Origin: Aspidapion aeneum
Lineage: Eukaryota; Arthropoda; Insecta; Coleoptera; Brentidae
Direction: 5' to 3'
NCBI GenBank assembly: GCA_963576565.1
Contig: OY755040.1
Span: forward strand, 86,025,522 to 86,089,521
DNA length: 64,000 bases
Part shown: positions 17,450 through 31,874 of the stretch, in pieces
How the letters are laid out: the number at the start of each line of letters is the position of its first letter
Numbering within the stretch: the first letter of the stretch is position 1
The notes under the pieces: generated by a model
The model's input: the letters and a program-made list of their open reading frames with translations, nothing else
Told to the model about the DNA's origin: nothing
The model's database searches: none
Position numbers and translations under genes: made by a program

Positions 17450-17452
<3 letters not shown>

Positions 17453-17506
<54 letters not shown>
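17453..17506. repeat. (TA)n microsatellite
   Basis: About 27 uninterrupted TA units follow shortly after the end of the LINE fragment. Confidence 0.95.
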
Positions 17507-17510
<4 letters not shown>

Positions 17511-18308
17511 CATGAACGCTTTAACGTAAAGCGATGAAACTTTAAACATGAACATGAATGAATAAACATGATGAAGGTGAAATAGGGGAAAATCGTCAAA
17601 AATTTCCTTTTTCCGATGTACCTCGGTTGGCTCACTATAAGTGTCCAGAAACTTGAAATTTTCCAAGTATAATCCGAGGTTGTTTTTGATCCGGATCGGA
17701 AAAAGACAAGTGCCCCATTTAGGGGCATTTCTGAACCCCTGCAGTGCCGCATTTTTATCATACGGTAAAATTAGTCCAAATTTAGCTTATTTTTTGCCGT
17801 TTTTTAAAATATAAAAGGCCATTACTCCAAAATTAATTGACCCTTTTAAATTGTATTTTGCACGTTTATAACCCTAAATAAGTGCTCAGTAACTGTCTAA
17901 TTGGTTTTTAAGTTCAGTTTTTGGCTTTTGAGTTTTGAGGATTTTTCAAAAACTATGCAAGAATATTGTAGGCAAAAATACTGAATCGAGAAAATTTTTT
18001 TCTTTTTTGACGGTTCTTGAATTGCTTTCAAGAAAAGTTCAAAAGATTTTGTAAAAAAAGTTTGACTTTTCGAACTTGTACCGTTTTTGAATTTGATTTT
18101 TTTTTAAAACACGCAAAAAAGAAGGAAAAAATCTATAAAGTGCCATATGTCATTTTTTAGTCACAGCAAATTTCCAGTTTCTAGGTTTTTTTTAGCATTT
18201 ACCTCGAAAAATGAAGCGTTTACAAAATAGAATATTATACACAAAATAGTTCAAATTGAAACTTTTTTCAGGCATTAATTCTGTAGCATGAGGAGCGAGA
18301 GGTACAAT
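17507..18308. other. Non-coding AT-rich DNA
   Basis: No supported gene or clear repeat boundary is seen between the TA microsatellite and the foldback element. Confidence 0.5.
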
Positions 18309-18520
18309 TAGTAGTAGAGTAAATTTGTAGGGTATTTCAAGAACAAGCTGCAAAAAGGGTATATTTTAGCTCACACATATACTATACTATAGTAGTGTGA
18401 GCTATGGTGATCCTAATTTTTTCGAGAAAAAAAAAGTTGCTCCGATTTCAAAAATGTTTATATATCTTTGTGTTTCAGATGATTTTGAAACTTTTTTGTT
18501 GCGCCGTCTGTCTGTCTGTA

Positions 18521-18591
<71 letters not shown>

Positions 18592-19168
18592 ATGTCTGTA
18601 ACGACCAACGCGCATAACTCAAAAACCGCTTGGTCGATTTTAATGAAATTTGGTACCTAGGCTCGGTCTTGGGTCGAGATGGTCCCATTTAAAAATGATC
18701 AAAATCCACCGAACAGAAACCAAATAAAAGGGTGGGGGTAGATTTTAAAAATTAGAGTTTATGTGAAAATATGGCGTGTGTGATATCAAACGAAAGGTAA
18801 TTGAGTCTGCAGTTGAACAAAATACATTTTAATTTATTTAAAAAAAAGGGTGGGGGTATATTTTAAAAATTAGAGTTTAAGTGAAAATATGGTGTGTGTG
18901 ATATCAAACGAAAGGTACTTGAGTCCGGAGTTTAACAAAATACATTTTAGTTTTTTGTTTTTTTTAAGGGTGGGGGTAGATTTCAAAAATTTGAGTTTAA
19001 GTCAAAACATGGCTTGTGTGGTATCAAACAAAAGGTAATTTAGTCTGGAGTTAAGTTAGTACACTATAACTATAGTACCTAGTGTGAGCTTAGGGGCCCA
19101 TATATTGGCAGAGTATTTATATATCTTTGCGTTTCAGATGATTTTAAAACTTTTTTGTTGCGCCGTCC

Positions 19169-19238
<70 letters not shown>

Positions 19239-22200
19239 ATGTCTGTCTGTCTGTCTGTCTGTCTGTATGTCTGTCTGTAACGACCAACGCGCATAACTCA
19301 AAAACCGCTTGGCCTATTTTAATGAAATTTGGTACCTAGGCTAGGTCTTGGGTCGAGATGGTCCCATTTAAAAATGAACAAAATCCACCGAACACAAACC
19401 AAATAAAAGGGTGGGGATAGATTTAAAAAATTAGAGTTTATGTGAAAATATGGCGTGTGTGATATCAAACGAAAGGTAATTGAGTCTGGAGTTAAACAAA
19501 ATACATTTAATTTATTTTTAAAAAAGGGTACCCACACCCTTTTACGACGAATTGAGTCCGGAGTTTAACAAAATACATTTTAGTTTTTGTTTTTTTTAAG
19601 GGTGGGGGTGGATTTCAAAAGTTTGAGTTTAAGTCAAAACATGGCTTGTGTGGTATCAAACAAAAGGTAATTTAGTGTGGAGTTGAATAAAATATATTTC
19701 AGTTTTTAGTTATATTAGCTCACACGTACACTATAACTATAGTACCTAGTGTGAGCTTAGGGGCCCATATATTGGCAGAGTATTTTTATATTTGGCATGG
19801 TGGTAGCTAACAACAAGAGCTAAATTCTGTGTCGAGGATCCCTTATTTTCCGGCGTCAGAATCCAAGATGGCGGCTGCCAAAGTTAAGAAAAAAAATTAA
19901 TTCCCTGTTTTAAGTGAAATTAAATTAAATTTGATAAATTTACTTTAAGTGGGACCCACTTAATTTAAAACTGTAAAAAAAAATTACATCTGTCATTTTA
20001 AAACAAAATAACGGCTATATTTTAAAAAAATGGTTTTTCTTCGATATTTTCTTTAATTTTTGCGCGATATTTATGTTTAATACCTCATATTAAAGTCACT
20101 GACCAGCTCTTTAAACCTACCGAAAAAAAATTATAAGTTTCCCAGCCGACACAAAGATGGCGCTTAATACGTCAAAAATAAAAGAGACCTTTATAACCTG
20201 TAGACCAAAACTTAAAAAAAAAAATGTTTTGTCAAAATTTATAAAAAGTTACAATGTGACATTTAAAATTTTAAGATGGCGGCCGAAGTTCAAATAAAAA
20301 AGTTATTTTTTTGTTCTTGTTTGACTCAACTAGTATGGCCGTGTAATATATCGATTTATACTAAATAGGGGTCGCCAATTTTAAATATTTCATAATAAAT
20401 GTCACATGTCTATTATTAATCAAGATGGCGGCGTTCAAAATATAAAAACAACAGTACCTTCTTGGTTTGGTAATTTTTTTTACCAAGATATATAATTTTA
20501 TATTACCCTTAATTAGTTTTAAATTATAGTGTACAAAAAAAAATAAAATTTATTTATTTTTTAAAGATGGCGGCCGAAAAAGTAAAAAAAAAAAATTTTG
20601 TTTACTTTTTCGAAATTTAACAAAAAAAAAGAACAAGACATCTCGTTAAACAAAACACATATTTTAAAAATGTCAAAAAAGTTGACATATGTCACGTACC
20701 GGGTGATTTGATTGAATTGACCATATGTTACTTAATAGCTATCTCCGGTAATATTGATCTAACAGTAACGTTTATATAAGCAAAGTTAGATAATTTTTCC
20801 TAGATTATCAGAATCTGATGTCAAAAATGACATATGTCATACATTTGTCAAACTTTTGACATATGGTTCATTCTTTTAAATAAAACATCCTAAATATAAT
20901 TTTTTTTAAATTGATAGGGCACCTTTTTCTGATTTCAAAAATATATCATATGTTGACATTTAGTCCAGCCGTTATTGAAATATTTACATTTTAATAACCT
21001 AAATAAACAATAAGGATGTTGCCATTTTGTTAATGAATATAATTTTTAAAATGCAAATATTTCAACAACGGCTACACTAAATGTCAACATATTATATATT
21101 TTTGAAATCAAAAAAAGGAGCCCTATAAATTTAAAATATTATATATAGGGTGTTTTATTTAAAAAAATTAACCATATGTCAATAGTTTGACAAGTGACAT
21201 ATGTCATGTTCGTCAAACGCTAGATCAATATTACCGCTAGCTATTAAGTAAAATATGGTCAATTTATTCAAATCACCCGGCACGTGACATGTCAACTTTT
21301 TTGGCATTTTTAAAATATCTGTGTTTTGTCTAACGAGATGTCTTGTTTTTTTTAGTTTTTTTTGTTAAATTTCGAAATATTAAACAAAAATGTTTTTTTT
21401 ACTTTTTCGGCCGCCATCTTTAAAAAATAAATAAAATATATTTTTTTTGTACATTTCAATTTAAAACTAATTAATGTAAATATAAAACTACATATCTTGG
21501 TAAAAAAAATTACCAAACCAAAAAGATACTGTTGTATTTATATTTTGAACGCCGCCATCTTGGATAATAATAGACAAATGTCATTTATTATCAAATATTT
21601 AAAATCGGCGATCCTCATTTAGTATAATTCGATATATTACACGGCAATACTAGTTGTGTCAAACAAGAACAAAAAAATAACTTTTTTATTTGAACTTCGG
21701 CCGCCATCTTAAAATGTTAAATGTCAAATTGTAACTTTTTATGAATTTTTACACAATCTGGCTTACGACTGATAAAACCCAAAAAAATTTTTTATTAAAA
21801 TTTTATTTGGTGTACAGGTTGAAAAGGTCTGTTTTATTTTTGACAAATTAAGCGCCATCTTTGAGTCGGCTGGGAAACTTTTCATTTCTTTAAGGCATGT
21901 TTAAAGAGCTGGTCAGTAGCTTTAATATGAGGTATCAAAAGTAAATATGGCACAAAAAATACAGAAAATATCGAAGAAAAACTATTGTTTTAAAATATAG
22001 CTGCCATTTTATTTTTCAGTGACAGGTGTAATTTTTTTTTACATTTTTAAATTGAGTAGGTCTCACTTAAAGTAAATTTATCAAAATTAATTTAATTTCT
22101 CTTAAAACAAGGAAATCATTTTTTTTCCTAACTTTGGCAGCCGCCATCTTGGATTCTGAGGCCGGAAAATCGGGGATCTTCGAATGAAAATTTAGCTTTT

Positions 22201-22280
22201 GGGATTAGGTACTACTATACCAAATATAAAAAAATATACCCTTTTTGCAGCTTTATTTTACAAATTTACTCTACTATAGT
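18309..22280. mobile_element. Foldback (large inverted repeat) element, left arm interrupted
   Basis: The outer boundary TAGTAGAGTAAATTTG (from about 18311) recurs inverted near 22280. The inner left arm, about 19790-20985, matches the reverse complement of about 21040-22245, with roughly 1.2 kb per arm around a centre near 21,010. Matching landmarks are CCAAGATGGCGGC motifs and the CACGTACCGGGTGATTTG / CAAATCACCCGGCACGTG pair. The left arm is split by a 1.4-kb insertion (18368-19790). There is no coding capacity. A transcript across it would fold into a long double-stranded RNA. Confidence 0.8.
18368..19790 (+). mobile_element. Hairpin-ended CTGT-microsatellite element, tandem dimer
   Basis: The left end is the hairpin AGCTCACAC...GTGTGAGCT (18368-18403), followed by a constant leader (GTTGCTCCGATTTC), a (CTGT)n tract, a core (ACGACCAACGCGCATAACTC) and repeated ~115-bp units with GGGTGGGGGTAGATTT. 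The right end reads CTAGTGTGAGCTTAGGGGCC. Here a first unit's end (near 19,110) runs directly into the TATATCTTTGCGTTTCAG leader of a second unit, making a dimer that shares a TTATATAT junction. It has no ORF; the superfamily is unclear. Confidence 0.75.
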
Positions 22281-22389
22281 TAACTAATAAAAAAATAAAA
22301 AAATATTTTAGGATCTTAGGTTTAACGCAAAATATTTGAAGAGCCAACCTTTGATGAAAATTATACTATTCGCTTAATCAAACTTTTTA

Positions 22390-22872
22390 CCTTCCTAGCT
22401 CGCGCTGCAATGGCTGGAAAAGGTATTATTTTTGAAAAAAAATTTTTTAGATATGATGGTAATGTGTTATTTGGGTGTATTTTGACCTATCCTAGCAATA
22501 TCGTCGTGATGTCTGTCTGTGTGTATATTATTTCTGTCCGTAACCCGATAGCTCCTAAACCGCTGAACCGATTTTCATAAAATTTTCAGGTAAAGTAGTA
22601 TGTGTCACTCTGACGAGCTTCTGGTCAAAATTCATTAATTCTAATGACAGTTTTTCGACAATTAAAAACTTTAAAAAATGCTACCTTTCTAACGGAGCAT
22701 CGTATTAATATACAGTTTTTGGAATATAGTAGACTATATTTTGGTCAATAATTTATGTTACCAAAAACTTTGTAAGAGCTTTAGTTTCTAAGATATTTAC
22801 AAAAAACTGTTTTCAAGGCTGATATATTATTATGGCTTCACTTGAATTGTGCTAATAGGCTAGCTAGGAAGG
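22390..22872. mobile_element. Tc1/mariner-type MITE
   Basis: It is 483 bp with TIRs CCTTCCTAGCT / AGCTAGGAAGG, flanked by TA on both sides (22388-22389 and 22873-22874). The interior has a short GTCTGTCTGTGTG tract and no coding region. Confidence 0.7.
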
Positions 22873-22966
22873 TATTAGATCCGTCACGGATCCATTTGTT
22901 TACATAACAATCCATTACCACTTTTAGTCTTAGAGCGCGCGTAGCATGATAGTCAATAGGCCAGTC

Positions 22967-23275
22967 CATTGGCGGATCCAGGGGGCCTACAGGGGCCCGG
23001 GCACCCCTCCCCCTCCCTGACATAAAACTTTTTTTAGATCAAGGGAAGAAAATGCCAATGCATTGACCGCAAGTTTGAACAAAATTTACTCGCAATACCA
23101 CTTTTTTATTAAAAAAAAGTGAGTGTTTCACAAATTTTCAAATGCGGCGCATTGCGTTGCCTGTTCTTTAAAATTTCAGACCTAAAAGTTAATAAAAACA
23201 CTCGCAAACAAAGAAATATTTAATTTTTGCTTCCTCTTTGGCCCATCCCTCCTGGAAATCCTAGATCCGCCACTG
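22967..23275. mobile_element. hAT-type MITE
   Basis: It is 309 bp with TIRs CATTGGCGGATCCAGG and, reversed, CAGTGGCGGATCTAGG. The 8-bp flanks are GGCCAGTC (22959-22966) and GTCCAGTC (23276-23283), a 7/8 match. It is non-coding. Confidence 0.65.
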
Positions 23276-23984
23276 GTCCAGTCATTAGAGCGAAAAAAAT
23301 ACCCAAAAGTTTGCAAAAGGTGGTGTAGTCGCGATTTTGACAATATGTTATTCACATTAAAGTCTTTAAAAAAAATTTTGACTTTGGGCGGGGCGGCTCC
23401 TCCCTCCATCTTGGATTTAGTGTGCACGAAAATGTATTTTTTAAATTAGTTGGTTTCTGTATATTTTAGAAAAAAAAGGTTTAAACCAAAATTAAAGACA
23501 ATAAAATTTCCTACAAAAGCTGATACACATTTCCGTCAGGCGAATGGTTATTATTATTATGTTATGAGGCTAAACATTTTTTTAGAAGCGTTTAACTTAG
23601 AAATGCTTTATTTTGACAAAATCTGCAATAATATAAAGACTAATTAACAGCCTAAAAAATAAAATATCACTGAATAGTCTGGGTAGTACCCTTGCTAAGA
23701 TACGAGCCTTGATGTGGTAGAAAGATAAACTGAAATTATTAATTTATTTATATCATTTTCACACAAGGTAGGCATTTTACAGAAAATATGTAATTAATTG
23801 TAAAAATATTCACGGTGTTTCTTCTAAAAAAATAGACTTGATTGTAACACCCTGTACAGGGTAGTCCAAATTGGACACTTTTGATAGGAAATGCCCATTT
23901 ATAGAGGAGCTAGAAAAACTAACCTATATGTTAGGAGCCCGATTTTCGTAAAGTAATTTTAGCCCGTAGTCTTGCACCATTCCC
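23276..23984. other. Non-coding DNA between MITEs
   Basis: No supported gene is present. A CACCCTGTACAGGGT palindrome at about 23850-23864 resembles two abutting CAGGGTG-type mariner MITE ends. Confidence 0.4.
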
Positions 23985-24200
23985 AGGTAGCAAGGTGACG
24001 TTTTTTTAACGTCAAAAAATGGTAATTTTTAATGTCCTTTGACGTCTCTAACCTGACGTGTAAATGACCTTTTTATGACGTTCAAAAGACGCACCAAAAA
24101 TGACGTCATTTTTATACGTCTTTAAGACGTCAGCAATATGACGTATTTGGGACCAAAACAGAACATCAATGACTTTTTTTAAACTCGTCTGAATATATAG

Positions 24201-25176
24201 TGGGCTGAATGCAATAGTTGGGTAACTCGATTTTTGTAGTTTTGAGAAAATCGATAAAATGTAATTGGTGGTATAAAAGGAGTCGCCTGGAAAAGGGTTG
24301 TTTGCACAATATGAGATAATTTTTATTTTTAGGGTTTACACATTTGTCTTCTTTTATAAAATAAAAAGACCAGAAAATAGAGAAAAACATACTAGTATCT
24401 AAAGTTATCTATTTATAGCTCCAAAAAAGATTACATGTTTGAAATGTCTACTTTTTACATTTGCAGATGGATGTCGCCAGTTTAGAATAACGTATTATCC
24501 AGCTTTTGCATTCGATGGCGCTTAATTCCCACTACAGTGAAACCACCCATAAGCGGACACTCACAGTTCCGTCGATTTTGTCCGCTTATTGGAGGTGTCC
24601 GCTTAAGAGAGGGAACTGCGAAATGTTGATATATATTTATTAACTATTTCCGCTCCTTGAGATTTTGGGATATTAAATTTTTCAGCGATCTTTCGTACTG
24701 ATAGATGTTCCTTCTCCGAAACGTTAACAACATCCATTTTTCCAGATAAACTAAAAAGTTTTTTTACTAGGCACCTTTTCAAAAAGATCCATTATTACCC
24801 AACTGAACAATAAAAACAAACACAGCAGTCCTGCCCAATAAAATAATATACATCAATAAATAATGTAAATACGACAGAAGAATTTAGTCTCCTCATTAAA
24901 ACGGAAAGAGGTAATACTACATAATATTTATGCCCATGTTGTCCAGCGCTACGTCCCGTTGTCAGAGGTTCGCGTCCGGTTATTAGAGTGTCAGTTTATA
25001 GGAGGGAATTTTACATGTGAAGACATAGGCAAAAGCTTGGTTCCTACAAATTTGTCCGCCTAAAGGGAGTGTCCGCTTAATAGAGGTGTCCGGAAGGAGA
25101 GGTTTCACTGTATATGAAAAAGTAGATAACGCAAAATTACGAAATCTCGAGTTACCCAACTATTGCATTCAGCCCA
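24201..25176. mobile_element. Nested TIR element inside the GACGT-rich element
   Basis: It is bounded by 30-bp TIRs starting TGGGCTGAATGCAATAGTTG (24201-24230) and inverted at 25147-25176. It lies wholly within the GACGT-rich element and itself contains a pogo/Tigger copy. I found no clear target duplication. Confidence 0.6.
24535..25110 (-). mobile_element. pogo/Tigger-type deletion derivative
   Basis: The ends are CAGTGAAACC...GGTTTCACTG flanked by TA, and subterminal words such as TAAGCGGACA and GTCCGCTTA are typical of Tigger elements. The minus strand of about 24640-24780 keeps remnants of a CENP-B/pogo-type helix-turn-helix, similar to the copy at 51095-51731 (NVSEKEHLSARRIAEKF). It is 576 bp and no longer coding. 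Confidence 0.8.
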
Positions 25177-25537
25177 CGATATGAAATATTCCCTCCAGTT
25201 GAGACATCTCCAACTGGAAGCGAAATAAGCCTTGAAGTTTGTCTTGCTTTAATATTTAATTTATTTTACATACATACCCCCACATCTCGTATAAATCCGG
25301 CCAAGTACTGACTAGGGCACCATCTATGTAAGTATGAGTGTATTTCCCTTGGACAAAGTGTGCAGTGTGGGTAGTGACTAATATATGACGTGTTTAAGAC
25401 GTCAAAAACTACACAGCGAAAAGACGTCAAATAACTGACGCCTTAAAGAGAACATTTTTTGGTAGATGACTTGCTGGTCATCCAAATGACCACTTTTCGA
25501 CGAAAAAAAGACGTCATTTACTGACCGCTTGCTACCT

Positions 25538-27060
25538 AAAATTTTTATATTATTAGGCGACATCAGGGTAAAAAAATTTAATTAAATATTTCAAGAGCCA
25601 AAAATAATTTTAAGAGCTTTTTCAGATATTTTACCGTAACTATTAGTAAAATGGGTCTAGTTTCATTATAAAAAGGAGAAAAATATTTGTATAATTACCC
25701 TAGACCTACACACAGCCTAGTTTATAATAATCAGATTAATTTTTTGGATTCGGTACCATGCTACATTTTTGACAATATATTAATAACATTAGCATTTTAC
25801 ACGTCAATGGTGATGACACTAACATTAAGTTTTAAACATGAGCGGAGCGAGAGCTATATTTTTAAAGGATAAAAAAAAACCTTTTCTTTATACAAGGTTG
25901 TGTATAAAATCGGTATAAAATCCACACCATAAATGTCCAGGAGATTATTCTATAAAATTGGAATTTTGCAAAAGTATAAGTACTCTGATCTGTGGTCAAG
26001 AAGCCTATTGTTTTTCAGGCATTCGAAAATAATATTTAATTAAAAATATTTAAAAACTTATACTTAAATGGCAAAAATACCATTTATATTTAAATCACGT
26101 TTTGTTACAGTCGTAAACGTCAACGTATTCTATTCTGTGATACTGCTCTAAATATTTTGTATATTTTGTAAACAGTACCAGTGGCATTCGTGCGGGGTTT
26201 GCCCCAGGTATTTATCATTGATTTTTCTCGTAAAAGATCAAGATGCAAACGAATAAATTTAAAATTTTTATACGAAAACTGTAGGTGAAGGCAACGCGGT
26301 GACGTATATATAGTCTGATTGCTATGACATTACAAATGGCCAGTCAGGTTCAATATCCTTTCAAATTCTGTAGGTAGGTTCCAACGATATTGAATAGGGA
26401 AGATGCGCTGCATCAATTCGATCTGGCTAGCAAAAGTGGTTGCACTAGGCGGAGCCTATCCTGGCATCAACATGGCGCTGATTCCAGAGCCGGACTACAG
26501 TAATTTCCGTTTTAATAGAGCATCGCTATTAAGAAATTGGGCATTGAAATGCGTATGAAAGAGATTTCTACATATAAAATGTAAGCTTTATTAAATGGAG
26601 GGATGGCCAAGTATATATTTACCCTGACCAACGAACCTGCAGAATATTTCGCCTGCGATGCCAATGATGCCATAAGTACCTACTTACCTGTCAATATGAT
26701 AAAAGTATAAAAATATTAAAAATCAGGAATGAACACTGACAGATCAAGGTTTAGAAAAAAAAACAGAAATTAAAAAGGACCGTTTTGGGAATAAAAAGTA
26801 AAAATTAAAGATGAAAAGTGCCAGATCAAAGATAAAAAGTAAAAAGCCTTAAGAAAAACTAAAAAAAACCTAAAAACTCAAAAAAAAAATTCAAAAAAGT
26901 CCAAAAAAAAGTGTTAATTGCCTTTTTAACCCTTGACAATTGTAGCCCTCGCCACGCTCGTAGTACAAACTTTTCGCCTTGGAATAAAAAGTCCCCAGCT
27001 TATTCCTCAAAACACAAAAAAAGCAAAATCTGGGGGTATCTATACAAGGCTTAGAGAATC
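25538..27060. other. Non-coding DNA, no feature supported
   Basis: This is AT-rich sequence with one GC-richer stretch (26,280-26,560). I see no convincing ORF, RNA gene or repeat boundary. Confidence 0.4.
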
Positions 27061-27239
27061 AAAATATAAACAAGGTAACTTGGTACATTAGCCCAAAAGT
27101 TGCTATTAGCTGAGATACAGAGTGTTAAACTTTATTCTTTCATTTCAATTTTTTTCAGTAAATTTTGCACTAATCAATATTTTTACTAAAAAATTTAAGG
27201 TTTTTTTGAATAGAGCGATTCGATTTTGATAAAATAAAT

Positions 27240-27660
27240 TTGGTGTATATTGTACAGTGTGTTCTCTGGATTACTACCATTACATTAAAATCGGTGTAAC
27301 TTTTTGTGCCTTGGTACCTAATATGTAAAAAAGTTATACTGTTTTTATGCCGCTCAGAGCAACGGTTTTCGAGTTTTTTTGGTCGAGCATGGGTCAGAAG
27401 TTATTAAAAAAAATAAGAGGTGAAATAACAAAATTTTTAACCATGCAATAAAAACTTTGAATGCAAATATCTTGAAAACCGTTGCTCGGGGCGACATTAA
27501 AGCATTTTACCTTTTTTTACATAAAAATAATAGGGAAAATTATATTTAAAAAAAACTAGTATATACCGAGGCACAAAGAAGTTACACTTATTTAAATGTA
27601 AGGCTAGGAACCCAGAGAACACCCTGTACAATTTACACCAAAATTTTTAGCGAAATCGAA
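27240..27660. repeat. Inverted-repeat (foldback) element with CAGGGTGTTCTCTGG-type ends
   Basis: GTACAGTGTGTTCTCTGG (about 27252) and its inverse CCAGAGAACACCCTGTAC (about 27611) bound a palindrome centred near 27,420. The arms share GTTGCTC-type and AAGTTACAC-type words. A further diverged arm copy continues from 27,730, where the hairpin-ended element has inserted, and on to about 28,620. Confidence 0.6.
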
Positions 27661-27784
27661 TCGCTTGTTACAAAAAAAATGCCTACCCAATTTTTTTTTT
27701 AATATTAATTGGTAAAAAAGTTATTAAGGAAAGTAGACGTCTCGAAAGCTGTTGCTCCAAGCGACATCAAAAAGTATAACTTTT

Positions 27785-27946
27785 AGCTCACACATATACT
27801 ATACTATAGTAGTGTGAGCTATGGTGATCCTAATTTTTTCGAGAAAAAAAAAAGTTGCTCCGATTTCAAAATTTTTTATATATCTTTGCGTTTCAGATGA
27901 TTTTGAAACTTTTTTGTCGCACCGTCTGTCTGTCTGTCTGTCTGTA

Positions 27947-27985
<39 letters not shown>

Positions 27986-28545
27986 AACGACCAACGCGCA
28001 TAACTCAAAAACCGCTAGGCCGATTTTAATGAAATTTGGTACCTAGGCTGGGTCTTGGGTCGAGATGGTCCCATTTAAAAATGAACAAAATCCACCGAAC
28101 ACAAGCCAAATAAAAGGGTGGGGGGAAGATTTCAAAAATTAGAGTGTATGTGAAAATATGGCGTGTGTGATATCAAACGAAAGGTAATTGAGTATGGAGT
28201 TAAACAAAATACATTTTAGTTTTTTTTTCTTCAAAAAGGGTGGGGGTAGATTTCAAAAATTAGAGTTTACGTGAAAATAGGGCATGTGTGATATCAAACG
28301 AAAGATAATTCAGTCCGGAGTTAAACAAAATACATTTTAGTTTTTGTTTTTTTAAGGGTGGGGGTAGATTTCAAAAATTTGAGTTTAAGTCAAAACATGG
28401 CTTGTGTGGTATCAAACAAAAGGTAATTTAGTCTGGAGTTGAATAAGATATATTTCAGGTTTTAGTTTTATTATCTCGCACATACACTATAACTATAGTA
28501 CCTAGTGTGAGCTTAGGGGCCCATATATTGGCAGAGTATTTTATA
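27785..28545 (+). mobile_element. Hairpin-ended CTGT-microsatellite element, most complete single copy
   Basis: It has the AGCTCACAC...GTGTGAGCT left hairpin, the leader, a (CTGT)n tract of about 19 units (27924-27985), the core ACGACCAACGCGCATAACTC, three ~115-bp GGGTGGGGG...GGTAATT units and the right end CTAGTGTGAGCTTAGGGGCC. It serves as the reference copy of about 760 bp. No protein is encoded. Confidence 0.75.
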
Positions 28546-28968
28546 TAAGAATGAAGGCAAAAATCATATTATAAATAAAAACTGGTTTACACCTAGGCAC
28601 AAAAACATTACACCGATTTTAATGTGACACAAACTAATCGCTATATTTTCAAAATTTTTACATGGTTGTAAAGATATTTCAGAGACCATCCAAAACAAGT
28701 TATCACTAAACCCATTTTCCCTATTCAAAATTTAAAAGCACCTAAAGTTTATCTCTCTCAAAGGGGGTCTGTGCAAGGAAAATTTCAAAAAGTGCCCCCT
28801 CGAAAACAAAATCGTTTCTAAGTTTTCGAGAGTTTTTCAAAAAACTTACAAAATATACCCAAAAGGCCTATGTAACCTTTGAAAAAATATTAATCTGTGA
28901 GCTCTGCTTACGTTATTTACACTAGGTGTTGGTTTAATTTATTTTTAAGTATATTATTTAGTTTTTTT

Positions 28969-29131
28969 AGCTCACACATATACTATACTATAGTAGTGTG
29001 AGCTATGGTGATCCTAATTTTTTCGAGAAAAAAAAGTTGCTCCGATTTCAAAATTTTTTATATATCTTTGCGTTTCAGATGATTTTGAAACTTTTTGTTG
29101 CGCCGTCTGTCTGTCTGTCTGTCTGTCTGTA

Positions 29132-29164
<33 letters not shown>

Positions 29165-29490
29165 TTATGTCTGTATGTATGTCTGGAAGGACCAACGCGC
29201 ATAACTCAAAAACCGCTTGGCCGATTTTAATGAAATTTGGTACCTAGGCTGGGTCGGTTCGGTTCAGAACCGAACCAGACAGAAAGACATCATTAAATAG
29301 ACAGTATTTAAAAATAAACAAAATCCACCGAACACAAGTCAAATAAACGGGTGGGGGTAGATTACAAAAATTAGAGTTTATGCGAAAATATGGCGTGTGT
29401 GATATCAAACGAAAGGTAATTGAGTCTGGAGTTAAACAAAATACATTTTAGTTTTTTTTTTCTTCAAAAAGGGTGGGGGTAGATTTCAGA
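28969..29490 (+). mobile_element. Hairpin-ended element, 3'-truncated copy
   Basis: It starts with the same hairpin and leader and ends inside the second GGGTGGGGG unit, where the CCGAA array begins. In place of the usual 'GGGTCTTGGGTCGAGATGG' it has GGTCGGTTCGGTTCAGAACC (29246-29265) followed by GAACC, a small inverted repeat of the same pentanucleotide as the array. Confidence 0.7.
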
Positions 29491-29493
29491 AAT

Positions 29494-29846
29494 GAACCGA
29501 ACCGAACCGAACCGAACCGAACCGAACCGAACCGAACCGAACCGAACCGAACCGAACCGAACCGAACCGAACCGAACCGAACCGAACCGAACCGAACCGA
29601 ACCGAACCGAACCGAACCGAACCGAACCGAACCGAACCGAACCGAACCGAACCGAACCGAACCGAACCGAACCGAACCGAACCGAACCGAACCGAACCGA
29701 ACCGAACCGAACCGAACCGAACCGAACCGAACCGAACCGAACCGAACCGAACCGAACCGAACCGAACCGAACCGAACCGAACCGAACCGAACCGAACCGA
29801 ACCGAACCGAACCGAACCGAACCGAACCGAACCGAACCGAACCGAC
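29494..29846 (+). repeat. (CCGAA)n satellite array
   Basis: About 70 copies of the 5-bp unit CCGAA, virtually perfect, pass into the GACA array through ACCGACCGACAGAC. Long open frames through this array and the next are artefacts of stop-free repeats. Confidence 0.97.
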
Positions 29847-29847
29847 C

Positions 29848-31534
<1,687 letters not shown>

Positions 31535-31656
31535 GGCGCAACAAAAAAGTTTCAAAATCATCTGAAACGCAAAGATATATAAAAAATTTTGAAATCGGAG
31601 CAACTTTTTTTTCTCGAAAAAATTAGGATCACCATGAGAATATGTGTGAGCTAAAA
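31535..31656 (-). mobile_element. Hairpin-ended element, inverted 5' end
   Basis: This is the reverse complement of the leader (GAAACTTTTTTGTTGCGCCG, TTGCTCCGATTTC) and the AGCTCACAC end. It faces the truncated copy at 28969 across the two arrays. The left hairpin is shortened (AGCTCACACATATTCTCATGG), lacking the inverted half. Confidence 0.75.
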
Positions 31657-31874
31657 ATATTACGGACAGAGTTCTGTGCTGTCGCAATATATATTAACCG
31701 CTACTCTTGGTATATTTTGACAATTTGTTTTTCATTTTGACTGACATTGACCTTGGCAAAATAAATAAAAATATGACGGTGATGTAATTCCATTTTACAT
31801 TTTTCCGTTGTGGATGCAGTTTTTCGTTATTTTTTGACTTTTTATCTTGTTTTTTATGGTGTTTTTGCTAAATT

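Larger units (their letters stand above)
23985..25537. mobile_element. GACGT-rich TIR element
   Basis: The ends are AGGTAGCAAG and, inverted, CTTGCTACCT. The left 150 bp (23996-24150) and right 150 bp (25385-25525) are packed with GACGT/ACGTC and TGACGTCA-like words. The middle is taken up by a nested element. No TSD could be defined and there is no coding capacity. Confidence 0.55.
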
